DNA from: Rhodospirillales bacterium
GTDB lineage: Bacteria; Pseudomonadota; Alphaproteobacteria; BOG-932; Roseiterribacteraceae
Length of the DNA: 38,074 nt
Direction: 5' to 3'
Assembly: GCA_028291365.1 (NCBI GenBank)
Contig: JAQGIE010000104.1
Coordinates: 1-38,074 of the forward strand
The position numbers were made by a program, and so were the translations under genes. This document shows, in pieces, positions 16,183 through 25,965 of the stretch; position 1 is the stretch's first letter; each line of letters starts with the position of its first letter. The notes beneath the pieces are model-generated. The model ran no database searches. It saw nothing but the letters and a program-made list of their open reading frames with translations, and was not told the DNA's origin.

Positions 16183-17658
16183 ATGTCACGCCGTATTTGC
16201 TCCACGCTTCGCCCTGCAGGCTCCGGGTGGCAAGCCCTCCGCAGCTTCAGCGTAGGAGGGCTGTCTGCTGCTGCTCTCCTGGCTGCCTCGAGCGCATACG
16301 CCGCCGACGGCGAGAGCTTTGCCGACCGCTTTGCGCGGATTTACGCCGATCATCTGAACGACAATGTGGAATCGGGCCCCGCGCCCGCCTATCGCGGTGC
16401 GCCGCCGCCGCTGTCGTCGCCGCCATTTCCGTTCACCAATTGGGGAATCGGTGGCACCTCGAACATTGGCTATCCCGACACGACGACGGGCCCGCTGCTG
16501 GAAACGCTGTATGGCGGACCGGGCGGCGACTGGCTGAAGGAAAGCCGCATCAAGATCTATGGCTGGTTGAACGCCGGCGGCAATGTCAGCACCTCGACCA
16601 GCAGCTTCAGCATCTCGAAGGGCATCGGCGGCAACTATCCCGCCGCCTATTCCTATCGCGCCAACCGCGTGCAGTTCGATCAGTTCGCGCTGTTCATCGA
16701 CCGCACGCCCGACACGGTCCAGACCGACCATATCGACTGGGGCTTCCGCCTCGCGAACCTGTACGGCGCCGATTACAAATACACGTTCACGCGCGGGCTC
16801 TTGAGTCAGCAATATCTCAAGAAGGCGCACCCGTACGGGTACGACCCGATGCTGATCTATTTCGACCTCTACATTCCGTATGTCGCCGAGGGGCTGAACA
16901 TTCGCGTCGGCCGCTACTTGTCGGTTCCGGACATCGAGGCGCAGCTCGCGCCCAACAACTACATGTATAGCCACTCGCTGCTGTACTCGTACGATCCGTA
17001 CACGACGACGGGCATCATCGGCTCGTTGCGGCTGACCAAGAACTGGACGGTGCAGCTTGGCTTCTCGGGTGGCCAGGACATCCTGCCGTGGGACATTTCG
17101 AACCGGAAGCCGACCGTCTACGCCTGCGTCAACTGGACCTCGGATAGTGGCAACGACAACATCTATCCCTGCATGAACGGCGTGAACGACGCCAAATACG
17201 CCTACAACAACATGAACCACTGGGTCGTGACCTGGTACCACAAGTTCAACGCCAAGTGGCACATGGCGACCGAAGCCTTCTACATGTACGAGCGCGGCGT
17301 GCCGAGCGTGAACAGCACGCTGCCGACCATCCTCGGCACCAACAGCGCGCAATGCTCGCCGGGCAAGGACCGCTGCTTCGTGTCGGAGTCGGCGATCGTG
17401 AACTACCTGAACTATCAGGTCGGCGAGAAAGACTTTCTCAGCTTCCGCAACGAGCTGGTCTACGACAAGCGCGGCCAGCGCACCTTGTACAAGACGCTCT
17501 ATTCGTCGCACACGCTGGGCTGGAATCACTGGATCGGTGACGTCATCACCTTGCGCCCCGAGCTGCGCTACGAGCGCTCCTACCAGCAGCGCGCCTATGA
17601 TTTCGGCAGGCGAAAAGAACAGCTGATGCTGGCGGGCGACATCATCGTCCATTTCTGA
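16183..17658 (+). CDS. Outer-membrane beta-barrel porin (BBP2-like) beside kdp
   Basis: A 491-residue secreted beta-barrel. The chosen ATG has GAGG upstream and gives a signal peptide with a basic start, a hydrophobic core (GGLSAAALLAASSAYA) and cleavage before ADGES. The mature part opens IKIYGWLNAGGNVSTSTSS and continues with aromatic, alternating strands such as MLIYFDLYIPYVAEGLNIRV and RVGRYLSVPDIEAQ, in the manner of the BBP2/OmpL-like porins. It ends in a terminal phenylalanine (IIVHF), a normal outer-membrane insertion signal. Directly upstream of the kdp operon on the same strand, it may give potassium entry across the outer membrane; this is inference. Confidence 0.82.
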   Translation: MSRRICSTLRPAGSGWQALRSFSVGGLSAAALLAASSAYAADGESFADRFARIYADHLNDNVESGPAPAYRGAPPPLSSPPFPFTNWGIGGTSNIGYPDTTTGPLLETLYGGPGGDWLKESRIKIYGWLNAGGNVSTSTSSFSISKGIGGNYPAAYSYRANRVQFDQFALFIDRTPDTVQTDHIDWGFRLANLYGADYKYTFTRGLLSQQYLKKAHPYGYDPMLIYFDLYIPYVAEGLNIRVGRYLSVPDIEAQLAPNNYMYSHSLLYSYDPYTTTGIIGSLRLTKNWTVQLGFSGGQDILPWDISNRKPTVYACVNWTSDSGNDNIYPCMNGVNDAKYAYNNMNHWVVTWYHKFNAKWHMATEAFYMYERGVPSVNSTLPTILGTNSAQCSPGKDRCFVSESAIVNYLNYQVGEKDFLSFRNELVYDKRGQRTLYKTLYSSHTLGWNHWIGDVITLRPELRYERSYQQRAYDFGRRKEQLMLAGDIIVHF

Positions 17659-17669
17659 GCCGCCGCATC

Positions 17670-17686
17670 TTCACGCGATCTTTATG
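17670..17686 (+). promoter_or_regulatory. Candidate KdpE site upstream of the kdp operon
   Basis: TTCACG (17670-17675) and TTTATG (17681-17686) are 11 bp apart, matching in spacing and second half-site the repeat in front of the porin. GCCGCC-type flanks on either side can pair around it as an imperfect hairpin just after the porin stop. It is about 65 bases before the first small gene of the kdp operon. Confidence 0.4.
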
Positions 17687-17749
17687 CACGGCGGCCAGAT
17701 GCGACCTCGCTCGCTCATGCCGCCGCCGCACATGAATGTGCAGGAGAAC

Positions 17750-17836
17750 ATGATGCTGGACCTATTGAGCGCCGGGCTTGTCGCCGTTTTCGTGGCAGCG
17801 GCGCTGGCCTATGTCGCGCTGTGCGAACGGATCTGA
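17750..17836 (+). CDS. 28-residue membrane peptide upstream of kdpF
   Basis: A tiny gene too short for usual calling. It encodes MMLDLLSAGLVAVFVAAALA followed by YVALCERI: one hydrophobic helix and a short charged end. AGGAGA (17742-17747) lies just before the two adjacent ATGs (17750, 17753). It ends four bases before kdpF, so it is probably translated as part of the kdp transcript. The layout is like KdpF, but the CER ending differs from the RPERF end of true KdpF. I recall similar small frames ending in (C)(E/D)R(L/I) in front of kdpF elsewhere; this should be checked. Confidence 0.6.
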   Translation: MMLDLLSAGLVAVFVAAALAYVALCERI

Positions 17837-17839
17837 CGG

Positions 17840-17929
17840 ATGTCGTTCGACTATATCCTCGCCGGCGGCGTCAGCGTCGCCCTCGTTGCCTATCTCATCT
17901 ATGCGCTGATCCGGCCGGAGCGGTTCTGA
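17840..17929 (+). CDS. kdpF: Potassium-transporting ATPase subunit KdpF
   Basis: A 29-residue single-helix peptide, [20 protein letters not shown] followed by YALIRPERF. The YLxYALxRPERF ending is the KdpF signature. KdpF binds and stabilises the KdpABC complex in the membrane. The ribosome-binding site is poor, and the start is four bases after the preceding small gene, so translation is probably coupled. The stop is one base before the kdpA ATG. Confidence 0.85.
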   Translation: MSFDYILAGGVSVALVAYLIYALIRPERF

Positions 17930-17930
17930 C

Positions 17931-19646
17931 ATGACTCCCAACGGCTGGCTGCAGATCGCGCTGTTCGGCGGGCTCGTCGTGCTGGTGACCAAGCCGCTCG
18001 GCGCCTGGATGCATGCGGTGTTCGAAGGACGCCGGCGCTGGCTGGGTCCGGTCGAGACGGCGATCTATCGCGCCGCCGGAATCGACGAGACCAAGGAGCA
18101 GCATTGGACCGGTTATGCGATCGGCATGCTGCTGTTCAGCGCCGTGTCGATCATCTTCCTCTACCTGCTGCAGCGCTTTCAGGGCGCGCTGCCGCTGAAC
18201 CCGATGGGGCTCGACAACAACAGCGCCGACAATTCTTTCAACACTGCGGTCAGTTTCGTCACCAACACGAACTGGCAGTCCTACACGCCCGAAACGACCA
18301 TGTCGTATCTGACGCAGATGGTCGGTCTGACAGTGCAGAATTTTGCTTCGGCTGCGGTGGGCATCGCGCTCGCCATCGCGTTGGCGCGCGGCTTTACCAG
18401 GCGGCAGTCGAAGACGATCGGCAATTTCTGGGTCGATCTGGTGCGCGGCACGCTCTACGTGCTGCTGCCGATCTCGATCGTGGTTGCGCTGCTGCTCGTC
18501 TGGCAGGGCGTGCCGCAGAATTTCTCGGCCTATGTCGACGCCACCACGCTCGAAGGTGCCACGCAGCAGATCGCGCAGGGGCCGGTCGCCAGCCAAGAGG
18601 CGATCAAGATGCTGGGCACCAATGGCGGGGGCTTCTTCAACACCAACTCGGCGCACCCGTACGAGAATCCGACGCCGCTCTCGAACTTGGCTCAGATGGT
18701 GCTGATCTTCTGCCTCGGCGCCGGCCTGACCAACACGTTCGGCCGCATGATCGGCGACCAACGCCAGGGTTGGGCCATTCTTGCGGCGATGGGCATGCTG
18801 TGGCTCGGCGGCGTGACGCTGGCCTATTGGGCCGAAGCGGCGGGGAATCCCGCCTTCACGCAGCTCGGCGTCGACCAAAGCGTCACCGCGCTGCAGAGCG
18901 GCGGCAACATGGAAGGCAAGGAAGTTCGCTTCGGCATCGCGGCCTCGGCCCTGTTCGCGACGGTGACGACCGACGCGTCGTGCGGCGCGGTCAATTCCTT
19001 CCACGACAGTTTCATGCCGCTCGGCGGCATGGTGCCGCTGATCAACATGATGCTGGGCGAGGTCATCGTCGGCGGTGTCGGTGCCGGTCTCTACGGCATG
19101 CTGCTGTTCGTGATCATCGCCATCTTCATCGCCGGGCTGATGGTTGGACGAACGCCCGAATATGTCGGCAAGAAGATCGAAGCGAAGGAGGTCAAGATGA
19201 CCATCCTCGCCATCCTCTGTCTGCCGCTGGTGATGCTCGGCTTCACCGCGATCTCGTCGGTCATCGAGCCCGGCCTCGCCGGTCTCGCCAATGCCGGGCC
19301 GCACGGCTTCACCGAGATGCTGTACGCCTACACGTCGGGTGCGGCGAACAACGGCAGCGCCTTTGCCGGCCTGTCGGCGAACACGCCCTGGTACAACTAC
19401 TCGCTCGGCGTCGCGATGTTCATCGGCCGCTTCTTCGTCATCCTGCCGATGCTTGCGATCGCGGGATCGCTCGCCGCGAAAAAGATCGTGCCGGCGTCGT
19501 CGGGCACGTTCCCGACGCACGGAACGCTGTTCGTCGTGCTGCTGGTCGGCACCATCGCGATCGTCGGCGGCCTCACCTTCTTCCCGGCGCTCGCGCTCGG
19601 CCCGATCGTCGAGCATCTCGCGATGCAGGCCGGGGCTTCGTTCTGA
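17931..19646 (+). CDS. kdpA: Potassium-transporting ATPase subunit KdpA
   Basis: KdpA is the potassium-binding and selectivity subunit of the high-affinity KdpFABC pump, related to ion channels. The 571-residue polytopic protein has the conserved loops [51 protein letters not shown], and [20 protein letters not shown], which hold the filter glycines, plus [10 protein letters not shown] and [17 protein letters not shown] near the end. Length is normal. It is one base after kdpF. Downstream, the usual close junction to kdpB is replaced by a 220-base gap with repeat element B. Confidence 0.97.
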   Translation: MTPNGWLQIALFGGLVVLVTKPLGAWMHAVFEGRRRWLGPVETAIYRAAGIDETKEQHWTGYAIGMLLFSAVSIIFLYLLQRFQGALPLNPMGLDNNSADNSFNTAVSFVTNTNWQSYTPETTMSYLTQMVGLTVQNFASAAVGIALAIALARGFTRRQSKTIGNFWVDLVRGTLYVLLPISIVVALLLVWQGVPQNFSAYVDATTLEGATQQIAQGPVASQEAIKMLGTNGGGFFNTNSAHPYENPTPLSNLAQMVLIFCLGAGLTNTFGRMIGDQRQGWAILAAMGMLWLGGVTLAYWAEAAGNPAFTQLGVDQSVTALQSGGNMEGKEVRFGIAASALFATVTTDASCGAVNSFHDSFMPLGGMVPLINMMLGEVIVGGVGAGLYGMLLFVIIAIFIAGLMVGRTPEYVGKKIEAKEVKMTILAILCLPLVMLGFTAISSVIEPGLAGLANAGPHGFTEMLYAYTSGAANNGSAFAGLSANTPWYNYSLGVAMFIGRFFVILPMLAIAGSLAAKKIVPASSGTFPTHGTLFVVLLVGTIAIVGGLTFFPALALGPIVEHLAMQAGASF

Positions 19647-19667
19647 TCCGCTGGATGAACAGCCATA

Positions 19668-19842
19668 ACCACCAAGACACCAAGGACGCCAAGGTGCACC
19701 AAGGCAATTCCCTGGCGCGCGCAGCGCGTAACAATCCTGCAACGGCGCAGGATCGGGTGCGCGCTACGCGCGCGGGAACCAGCTTGGTGCTTCTTCGTGT
19801 CCCCGGATCAAGTCCGGGGCAGGCTCTTGGTGTCTTGGTGGT
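19668..19842. mobile_element. Short inverted-repeat element, copy B (MITE-like), between kdpA and kdpB
   Basis: ACCACCAAGACACCAAG (19668-19684) is matched by its perfect inverse at 19826-19842. The 175-bp unit lies in the opposite orientation to copies A and C and has no gene. It holds the palindrome CCCCGGATCAAGTCCGGGG (19801-19819) and the shared 25-bp core on the minus strand (19767-19791). Its left end matches the gene-start end of copy C over 37 bases with one mismatch. CATAA occurs at 19664-19668 and 19848-19852, a possible target duplication. It splits the kdpA-kdpB junction, leaving kdpB its own AAAGGA. Confidence 0.72.
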
Positions 19843-19866
19843 TTCCTCATAAAGGACTTCTCCCAA

Positions 19867-21915
19867 ATGGCGCCCAAGCGTCGTACGTCGCTGCTCGATC
19901 CGGCCCTGCTCGGCCCCGCTGTCGGCGACTCCTTCAAGAAGCTCGATCCGCGTACCCTGGCGCGCAATCCGGTGATGTTCGTGGTCGCCGTGGTGGCGGC
20001 GCTGGCGACGGTGCTGACCGTGCGCGATGCGATTGTCGGGACCAATATCCTGTTCCAGGCGCAGCTGGTCGTATGGCTGTGGTTGACCGTGCTCTTCGCC
20101 AACTTCGCCGAAGCCGTGGCTGAAGGGCGCGGCAAGGCGCAGGCGGCGTCGTTGCGCCGGACGCGAACCGAAGCGATGGCGCGCCGTGTCCGTGACGGCG
20201 GCGACACGATCGGCGAAATGGTGGCGGCGACGCAGCTCAAGCCCGGTGATCTGGTGTTCGTGCAGGCCAGCGAGCTGATCCCGTCGGACGGCGAGATCAT
20301 CGAAGGCGTGGCGTCGGTCGACGAAAGCGCCATCACCGGCGAGTCGGCCCCGGTCATTCGTGAATCGGGCGGCGATCGATCCGCGGTCACCGGCGGCACC
20401 CGCGTGCTGTCGGATCATATTCTCGTGCGCATCACTGCGGCGCAGGGATCGACCTTCATCGACCGCATGATTGCGCTGGTCGAAGGCGCTGAACGGCAGA
20501 AGACGCCCAACGAGATCGCGCTCAATATTCTGTTGGCGGGTCTTACGCTCATTTTCGTGCTGGCGACGGTGACGATTCCCAGCTTCGCCGCCTATGCCGG
20601 CGGTTCCGTGCCGGTGATCGTGCTGGTGGCGTTGTTCGTGACCTTGATCCCGACCACGATCGGCGCGCTGCTCTCGGCCATCGGCATCGCCGGCATGGAC
20701 CGGCTGGTGCGCTTCAACGTGCTGGCGATGAGCGGCCGCGCCGTCGAAGCTGCGGGCGACGTCGACACGCTGCTGCTCGACAAGACGGGAACCATCACGC
20801 TCGGCAACCGGGTCGCGGTCGCGTTCTTGCCGGCGCCTCGCATCACCGAGGTGATGCTGGCCGACGCGGCGCAGCTCGCGTCGCTGGCGGACGAAACGCC
20901 CGAAGGCCGTTCGATCGTCGTGCTGGCCAAGGAACAGTTCGGCATTCGTGCGCGCGAGCTGTCGGCCGATACGCCGCGCTTCGTTCCCTTCACGGCGCAG
21001 ACGCGCATGAGCGGCGTCGATGTCAGCGGACGAAGGATCCGCAAGGGCGCCGCCGATGCGGTCTATGGCTGGGTGCGCTCGCTCGACGCCGGTTTCCAGC
21101 TTCCGCGCGAAGTCGAGCAGGCCGTCACCGACGTGGCGAAATCGGGCGGCACGCCGCTGGTCGTCAGCGACGAGGCGCGGGTACTCGGCGTGGTGCATCT
21201 GAAAGACGTCGTCAAAGGCGGCATCCGCGACCGTTTCGCCGAGTTGCGCCGCATGGGCATCCGCACCGTCATGATCACAGGCGACAATCCGCTGACCGCG
21301 GCAGCCATCGCCGCCGAGTCAGGTGTCGACGATTTTCTGGCCGAAGCGACGCCCGAGGCGAAGCTGGCGCTGATCCGCAAGGAGCAGGGCGAGGGCAAGC
21401 TGGTTGCGATGTGCGGCGATGGTACCAACGACGCGCCGGCGCTGGCCCAGGCCGATGTCGGCGTGGCGATGAACACGGGCACGATGGCGGCGCGCGAAGC
21501 CGGCAACATGGTCGATCTCGACAGCGACCCGACCAAGCTGATCGAAATCGTCGGCATCGGAAAACAGCTGCTGATGACCCGCGGCTCGCTGACGACGTTT
21601 TCGATCGCCAACGACGTGGCCAAGTATTTTGCCATCATCCCGGCGATGTTCGCGGTGATCTATCCACAGCTCAACACGCTGAACGTGATGCGGCTGGGCT
21701 CGCCGCAAAGCGCCATCCTGTCGGCGATCATTTTCAACGCGCTGATCATCGTCGCGCTGATTCCGCTGGCGCTGCGCGGCGTGCGCTATCACCCCACCAC
21801 CGCCGCGTCGCTGCTGACGCGCAACCTGCTCGTCTACGGTGTCGGCGGCGTCGTCGTGCCGTTCATCGGCATCAAGGCGATCGACCTGGCCGTGCGCGCC
21901 GTCGGCCTGGCGTGA
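19867..21915 (+). CDS. kdpB: Potassium-transporting ATPase ATP-binding subunit KdpB
   Basis: KdpB is the P-type ATPase subunit that powers KdpFABC. The 682-residue protein has the A-domain motif TGES (in [12 protein letters not shown]), the phosphorylation motif DKTGTITLG with D305, and the hinge motif [21 protein letters not shown]. Membrane segments flank these. The C-terminal region includes [14 protein letters not shown] and [16 protein letters not shown], the latter a typical KdpB ending. AAAGGA (19851-19856) is the ribosome-binding site, placed directly after the edge of element B, so translation can start independently of kdpA. Confidence 0.97.
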   Translation: MAPKRRTSLLDPALLGPAVGDSFKKLDPRTLARNPVMFVVAVVAALATVLTVRDAIVGTNILFQAQLVVWLWLTVLFANFAEAVAEGRGKAQAASLRRTRTEAMARRVRDGGDTIGEMVAATQLKPGDLVFVQASELIPSDGEIIEGVASVDESAITGESAPVIRESGGDRSAVTGGTRVLSDHILVRITAAQGSTFIDRMIALVEGAERQKTPNEIALNILLAGLTLIFVLATVTIPSFAAYAGGSVPVIVLVALFVTLIPTTIGALLSAIGIAGMDRLVRFNVLAMSGRAVEAAGDVDTLLLDKTGTITLGNRVAVAFLPAPRITEVMLADAAQLASLADETPEGRSIVVLAKEQFGIRARELSADTPRFVPFTAQTRMSGVDVSGRRIRKGAADAVYGWVRSLDAGFQLPREVEQAVTDVAKSGGTPLVVSDEARVLGVVHLKDVVKGGIRDRFAELRRMGIRTVMITGDNPLTAAAIAAESGVDDFLAEATPEAKLALIRKEQGEGKLVAMCGDGTNDAPALAQADVGVAMNTGTMAAREAGNMVDLDSDPTKLIEIVGIGKQLLMTRGSLTTFSIANDVAKYFAIIPAMFAVIYPQLNTLNVMRLGSPQSAILSAIIFNALIIVALIPLALRGVRYHPTTAASLLTRNLLVYGVGGVVVPFIGIKAIDLAVRAVGLA

Positions 21916-21934
21916 GAAGAACTGGACCCTCGCA

Positions 21935-22534
21935 ATGTTGAACCAACTTCGACCCGCGCTCTTCGTCTTCGTCGCGCTGACCTTGATCACCGGCGTCGCC
22001 TATCCCTACGCCGTCACCGGTGTGGCGCAGCTGGTGTTTCCGTATCAGTCGAAGGGCAGCCTGATCGAGCGCGGCGGCAAGGTGATCGGCGCCGAGATCA
22101 TCGGCCAGAATTTCGACAGCGAGCGCTATTTTCACGGCCGTCCCTCAGCGACGACCGCGACCGACCCCAACGACAGCACCAAGACGGTGCCGGCGCCCTA
22201 CAATGCCGGCAACAGCTCGGCGTCGAATGCGGGCCCGACGTCGAAAGCGCTGATCGAGCGCGTGCAGGCCGACGCGGAGAAGCTGAAAGCCGAGAATCCG
22301 AATGCGCCCGTGCCCGTTGACCTGATCACCACGACCGGCAGCGGCCTCGATCCGCACGTCACGCCGGCGGGCGCGCTGTTCCAGGTGCCGCGCGTCGCCA
22401 AAGCGCGCGGGTTGGACGAGGCGCGCCTGCGCAAGCTGGTCGAGGACTCCGTCGAGGGCCGTCTGCTGGGCCTGGTCGGCGAGCCGCGCGTCAATGTGCT
22501 CAAGCTCAATCTGGCGCTCGACGCGCTTGGCTGA
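21935..22534 (+). CDS. kdpC: Potassium-transporting ATPase subunit KdpC
   Basis: KdpC is the single-span subunit that raises the affinity of the pump for ATP. The 199-residue product starts [20 protein letters not shown] with the one membrane helix, then YPYAVTG and the family landmarks [29 protein letters not shown] and [21 protein letters not shown] at 21935, with GAGAAG upstream, lies 19 bases after the kdpB stop. The open frame back to 21839 only shadows kdpB. It is followed 12 bases later by kdpD. Confidence 0.96.
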   Translation: MLNQLRPALFVFVALTLITGVAYPYAVTGVAQLVFPYQSKGSLIERGGKVIGAEIIGQNFDSERYFHGRPSATTATDPNDSTKTVPAPYNAGNSSASNAGPTSKALIERVQADAEKLKAENPNAPVPVDLITTTGSGLDPHVTPAGALFQVPRVAKARGLDEARLRKLVEDSVEGRLLGLVGEPRVNVLKLNLALDALG

Positions 22535-22546
22535 TAGGCGAGGGGG

Positions 22547-25228
22547 ATGAAGGACGATCGGCGCCCGTCCCCCGACGCTCTGCTCGAACGTGCCGCGCGC
22601 GAGCGGCGCGGCAAGCTCAAGATCTATCTCGGCGCCGCGCCCGGCGTCGGCAAGACCTACGAGATGCTGGAAGACGCCTGGGCGAAGCGGCGTGACGGGC
22701 TCGACGTCGTGATCGGCATCATCGAGACGCACGGCCGCCCTGAAACCGAAGGATTGCTGCCGGGCCTCGAGATGGTGGACCGGCGGACGGTGGAACATCG
22801 CGGCGTGACGTTGAGCGAACTCGACGTTGACGCGATCCTGGAACGGCGGCCGAAGCTGGTGCTGGTCGACGAGCTGGCGCACAGCAACGCGCCCGGCAGC
22901 CGTCATCCCAAACGGTACCAGGACGTCGAAGAACTGCTGGCCGCGGATATCGACGTCTGGACCTGCATGAACATCCAGCATGTCGAGAGTCTCAACGACG
23001 TGGTGGCGTCGATCACGCATGTGCGCGTGCGCGAGACCGTTCCCGACTCGATCCTCGATCGCGCCGATGAGATCGAAGTGGTCGACCTGCCCGCCGACGA
23101 CCTCATGCAGCGGCTGCGCGAGGGCAAGGTCTATGTCGCCGATCCGGGTGGCGAGCGCGCACTGGCGAATTTCTTTCAACCCGGCAACCTCACCGCGTTG
23201 CGCGAACTCGCGTTGCGGCGCGCGGCGCAGCGCGTCGACCAGCAGATGCAAAGCTGGATGCGCGCCCACGCCGTCGACGGTCCGTGGCAGGCCGGCGAGC
23301 ATGTGCTGGTGGCGCTGTCCCCGATGCGCGATCCCGCCTCGCTGGTGCGCGCGGCGAAACGGCTCGCCGACCGGTTGCACGCACCGCTCACCGCCCTCAG
23401 CGTCGACACGCGTCGCGAGATCGGGCCCAAGGCGCGGGCCCGTCTCGACGAAGCCTTGCGTCTCGCAGAGCGTCTCGGCGGCACTGCGCTGGCGGTCCCG
23501 GGGCAAAGCGCGGTCGACGAAATCCTCGCTTATGCGCGCGACAACAACGTCACTCAGATCGTCGTCGGCACCTCGACGCGATCCCGTTGGCTCGAACGGG
23601 TGTTCGGTTCGACCGTGCTCGAACTGGTGCGCCGCGCCGGCCCGGTATCGGTTCATGTGATCGCGGCGTCGCCCGCCGACGCGGAAGAAGGCGGCGGCCG
23701 CATCCAGGTCGAGCCGCCGACGCTGGCGGGCTGGATCGCGTCGGTGTTGTTGGTCGCGGCGGCGCTCGCGGTCGGGTTGGTGATCGAGCGCTTCACCTCG
23801 GTGCTCAACGTGCCGCTCGCCTTTCTCACCGCCGTCGTCGCGGCGGCCGCGATCGGCGGACGCGGGCCGGCCTTGCTCGCCTGCGCGCTGTCGGTGGCCA
23901 GCTACAATTTCTTTTTCCTGCCGCCGGTTCACACCTTCACGATCTCGGACCCCGAAAACGTCATCGCGCTGTTCTTCTTTTCCATTGTCGCGGTGCTGGT
24001 GTCGAACCTGTCGGCGCGGCAGCGGGCGCAGGCGATCTCGGCGCGGCGGCAGGCAAAGGCGCAGGCCGAGCTCTACGCCTTCAGCCGCAAAGTCGCTGGG
24101 CTCGCCGTCCTCGACGACCTACTCTGGACCGCGTCGGTGCAGATCGCCTCGTCGCTCGAGGTGCGCGTCGTGTTCCTGCTGCCCGAGGGCGAGGGCTTGC
24201 GCGTCGCCTCCGGCTTTCCGCCTGAGGATTCGATCGATGGGGCCGACATGGCGGCGGCGCGCTGGAGCTTCGCGCATGCGCGGCCAGCCGGACGCGATGC
24301 CGACACGCTGCCGGGCGCCAAGCGCCTGTTCCTGCCGCTCATCGTCGGCGGCGCCGTGGTCGCGGTTGCCGGCCTCGACCGCGACGCGCCGGGGCCGCTG
24401 CTGACGCCCGACCGGCGGCGGTTGCTCGAAACGCTGCTCGACCAGACCGGCGTCGGGATCGAGCGCATCGCGCTGGCCGGGCGGGTCGAAGCGTCGCGCG
24501 TCGAAGCCGAGACCGAGCGGCTACGCGCGGCGCTGCTGACCTCGATCAGCCACGATCTGCGCACGCCGCTCGTGTCGATCACCGGCGCGGCGTCGGCGTT
24601 GCGCAGCTATGGCCACGCTTACGAACCGGCGCAGCGCGACGAGCTGCTGCGCACGGTCGAGGAAGAGGCGGCGCGGCTCAACCGCTTCATTTCGAACCTG
24701 CTGGCGATGACCCGGCTGGAATCCGGCACGATCGACGCGGCGCGCGAGCCGGTCGATCTGGAAGAGGTGGTCGGCACGGCGCTCGAGCGGGTGCGGCCGG
24801 TGCTGGACCCGTCGCGCATCGGATTTTCGCCCGAGGGCGATCTGCCGCCGATCCGGGGCGACTATCTGCTGCTGGAGCAGGTGCTGGTAAATCTGCTCGA
24901 CAACGCGGCCAAATACGCCGCAAGCGACGAGCAGGGCCCGCCGCTGGTGACGATCGCGGCGAGCCGGGACGGAGACTTCGTGCGTATTGACCTCCAGGAC
25001 GACGGACCCGGCATTCCGCCCGCCGATTTCGAACGCGTGTTCGACAAATTCTACCGCGTGCGGGACGGTGACCGGCGCCGCGCCGGTACCGGGCTGGGGC
25101 TCGCCATCTGCCGCGGCTTCGTCGAGGCGATGGGCGGCTCGATCGTCGCGGTTGCGTCCGAGCGCGGCGCGCATTTCGTGCTGCGCCTGCCCGTGTCGCG
25201 CCTGCCGGATCGGCCAGGAACGGCGTGA
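22547..25228 (+). CDS. kdpD: Sensor histidine kinase KdpD
   Basis: KdpD senses potassium limitation and controls kdp expression through KdpE. The 893-residue protein has the N-terminal KdpD domain with the P-loop GAAPGVGKT (29-37), a universal-stress-type domain (about 250-372, ending GTSTRSRWLERVFGSTV), four close membrane helices (about 390-490), a GAF-like linker, and a kinase core. The phosphoacceptor is H669 in SISHDLRTPL, with LLDNAAKYA, DDGPGIP and GTGLGLAICRGF in the ATPase domain. Length is normal. The stop overlaps the kdpE start. Having kdpD and kdpE directly after kdpC implies feedback within one transcript. Confidence 0.96.
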   Translation: MKDDRRPSPDALLERAARERRGKLKIYLGAAPGVGKTYEMLEDAWAKRRDGLDVVIGIIETHGRPETEGLLPGLEMVDRRTVEHRGVTLSELDVDAILERRPKLVLVDELAHSNAPGSRHPKRYQDVEELLAADIDVWTCMNIQHVESLNDVVASITHVRVRETVPDSILDRADEIEVVDLPADDLMQRLREGKVYVADPGGERALANFFQPGNLTALRELALRRAAQRVDQQMQSWMRAHAVDGPWQAGEHVLVALSPMRDPASLVRAAKRLADRLHAPLTALSVDTRREIGPKARARLDEALRLAERLGGTALAVPGQSAVDEILAYARDNNVTQIVVGTSTRSRWLERVFGSTVLELVRRAGPVSVHVIAASPADAEEGGGRIQVEPPTLAGWIASVLLVAAALAVGLVIERFTSVLNVPLAFLTAVVAAAAIGGRGPALLACALSVASYNFFFLPPVHTFTISDPENVIALFFFSIVAVLVSNLSARQRAQAISARRQAKAQAELYAFSRKVAGLAVLDDLLWTASVQIASSLEVRVVFLLPEGEGLRVASGFPPEDSIDGADMAAARWSFAHARPAGRDADTLPGAKRLFLPLIVGGAVVAVAGLDRDAPGPLLTPDRRRLLETLLDQTGVGIERIALAGRVEASRVEAETERLRAALLTSISHDLRTPLVSITGAASALRSYGHAYEPAQRDELLRTVEEEAARLNRFISNLLAMTRLESGTIDAAREPVDLEEVVGTALERVRPVLDPSRIGFSPEGDLPPIRGDYLLLEQVLVNLLDNAAKYAASDEQGPPLVTIAASRDGDFVRIDLQDDGPGIPPADFERVFDKFYRVRDGDRRRAGTGLGLAICRGFVEAMGGSIVAVASERGAHFVLRLPVSRLPDRPGTA

Positions 25229-25917
25229 TGTCGCCGCGCCCGACCAAAATTCTCGTTGTCGACGATGAGCCCGCCATCCGCCGCTTCCTGCGCACCAGCC
25301 TCACGGCGCAAGGCTATGACGTGGTCGAGGCCGACACGGCGGCGACCGCGCTCAGCGAAGCGGCACGCGAGAAGCCCGACGTGATCGTGCTCGATCTCGG
25401 CCTGCCTGATCAGGACGGGCTGGAAGTGGTGCGCCGCATCCGCGCGCAACAAACCACGCCGATCGTGGTGCTGTCGGTGCGCGACGACGAGCGCGGCAAG
25501 GTCGAGGCGCTCGATCTCGGCGCCGACGACTATGTGGTGAAGCCGTTCGGCATGGACGAGCTGATCGCGCGATTGCGCGCGGCGCTGCGCCACGGGCTGC
25601 AGGCGCAGGGAACCGCGCCCTTGTTCGAAGCGGGCGATCTCAAGATCGATCTCGTCCACCGCCATGTCTGGGCGCGCGGCGAGGAAGTGCATCTGTCGCC
25701 CAAGGAATATGACTTGCTGGCCGAGCTGGTGCGCCATGCCGGCAAGGTGCTGACGCACAAGCACCTGCTGCGCGCCGTGTGGGGCCCGGCCTATGACGAT
25801 GCGCAGTATCTGCGCGTATTCATGCGGCAGCTGCGCCGCAAGCTTGAAAGCGATCCGGCGCGGCCGGTCCACATTCTGACCGAACCGGGCGTCGGCTATC
25901 GGTTGCGCGCGCCCTGA
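25228..25917 (+). CDS. kdpE: Response regulator KdpE
   Basis: KdpE is the OmpR-type regulator that activates the kdp genes. The product (229 residues from ATG 25228; a GTG at 25225 would add one) has a receiver with the acidic pair D12/D13 (VVDDEP), the phosphoacceptor D56 (VLDLGLPDQDG) and VVKPFGMDEL, followed by a winged-helix DNA-binding domain with HVWARGEEVHLSPKEYDLLA, then ILTEPGVGYRLRAP. Its ATG overlaps the kdpD stop (TGATG). Two 11-bp-spaced direct repeats upstream (16074-16090, 17670-17686) are candidate targets. Confidence 0.95.
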   Translation: MSPRPTKILVVDDEPAIRRFLRTSLTAQGYDVVEADTAATALSEAAREKPDVIVLDLGLPDQDGLEVVRRIRAQQTTPIVVLSVRDDERGKVEALDLGADDYVVKPFGMDELIARLRAALRHGLQAQGTAPLFEAGDLKIDLVHRHVWARGEEVHLSPKEYDLLAELVRHAGKVLTHKHLLRAVWGPAYDDAQYLRVFMRQLRRKLESDPARPVHILTEPGVGYRLRAP

Positions 25918-25965
25918 TTCGGACGCGCCGATCAGGCCGCCGACGACAGCGTTCCTGGCCGTTTT

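Noticed and set aside
17895-19742. 615-codon minus-strand open frame over kdpA
   Set aside because: kdpA on the plus strand is unambiguous; this is its shadow.
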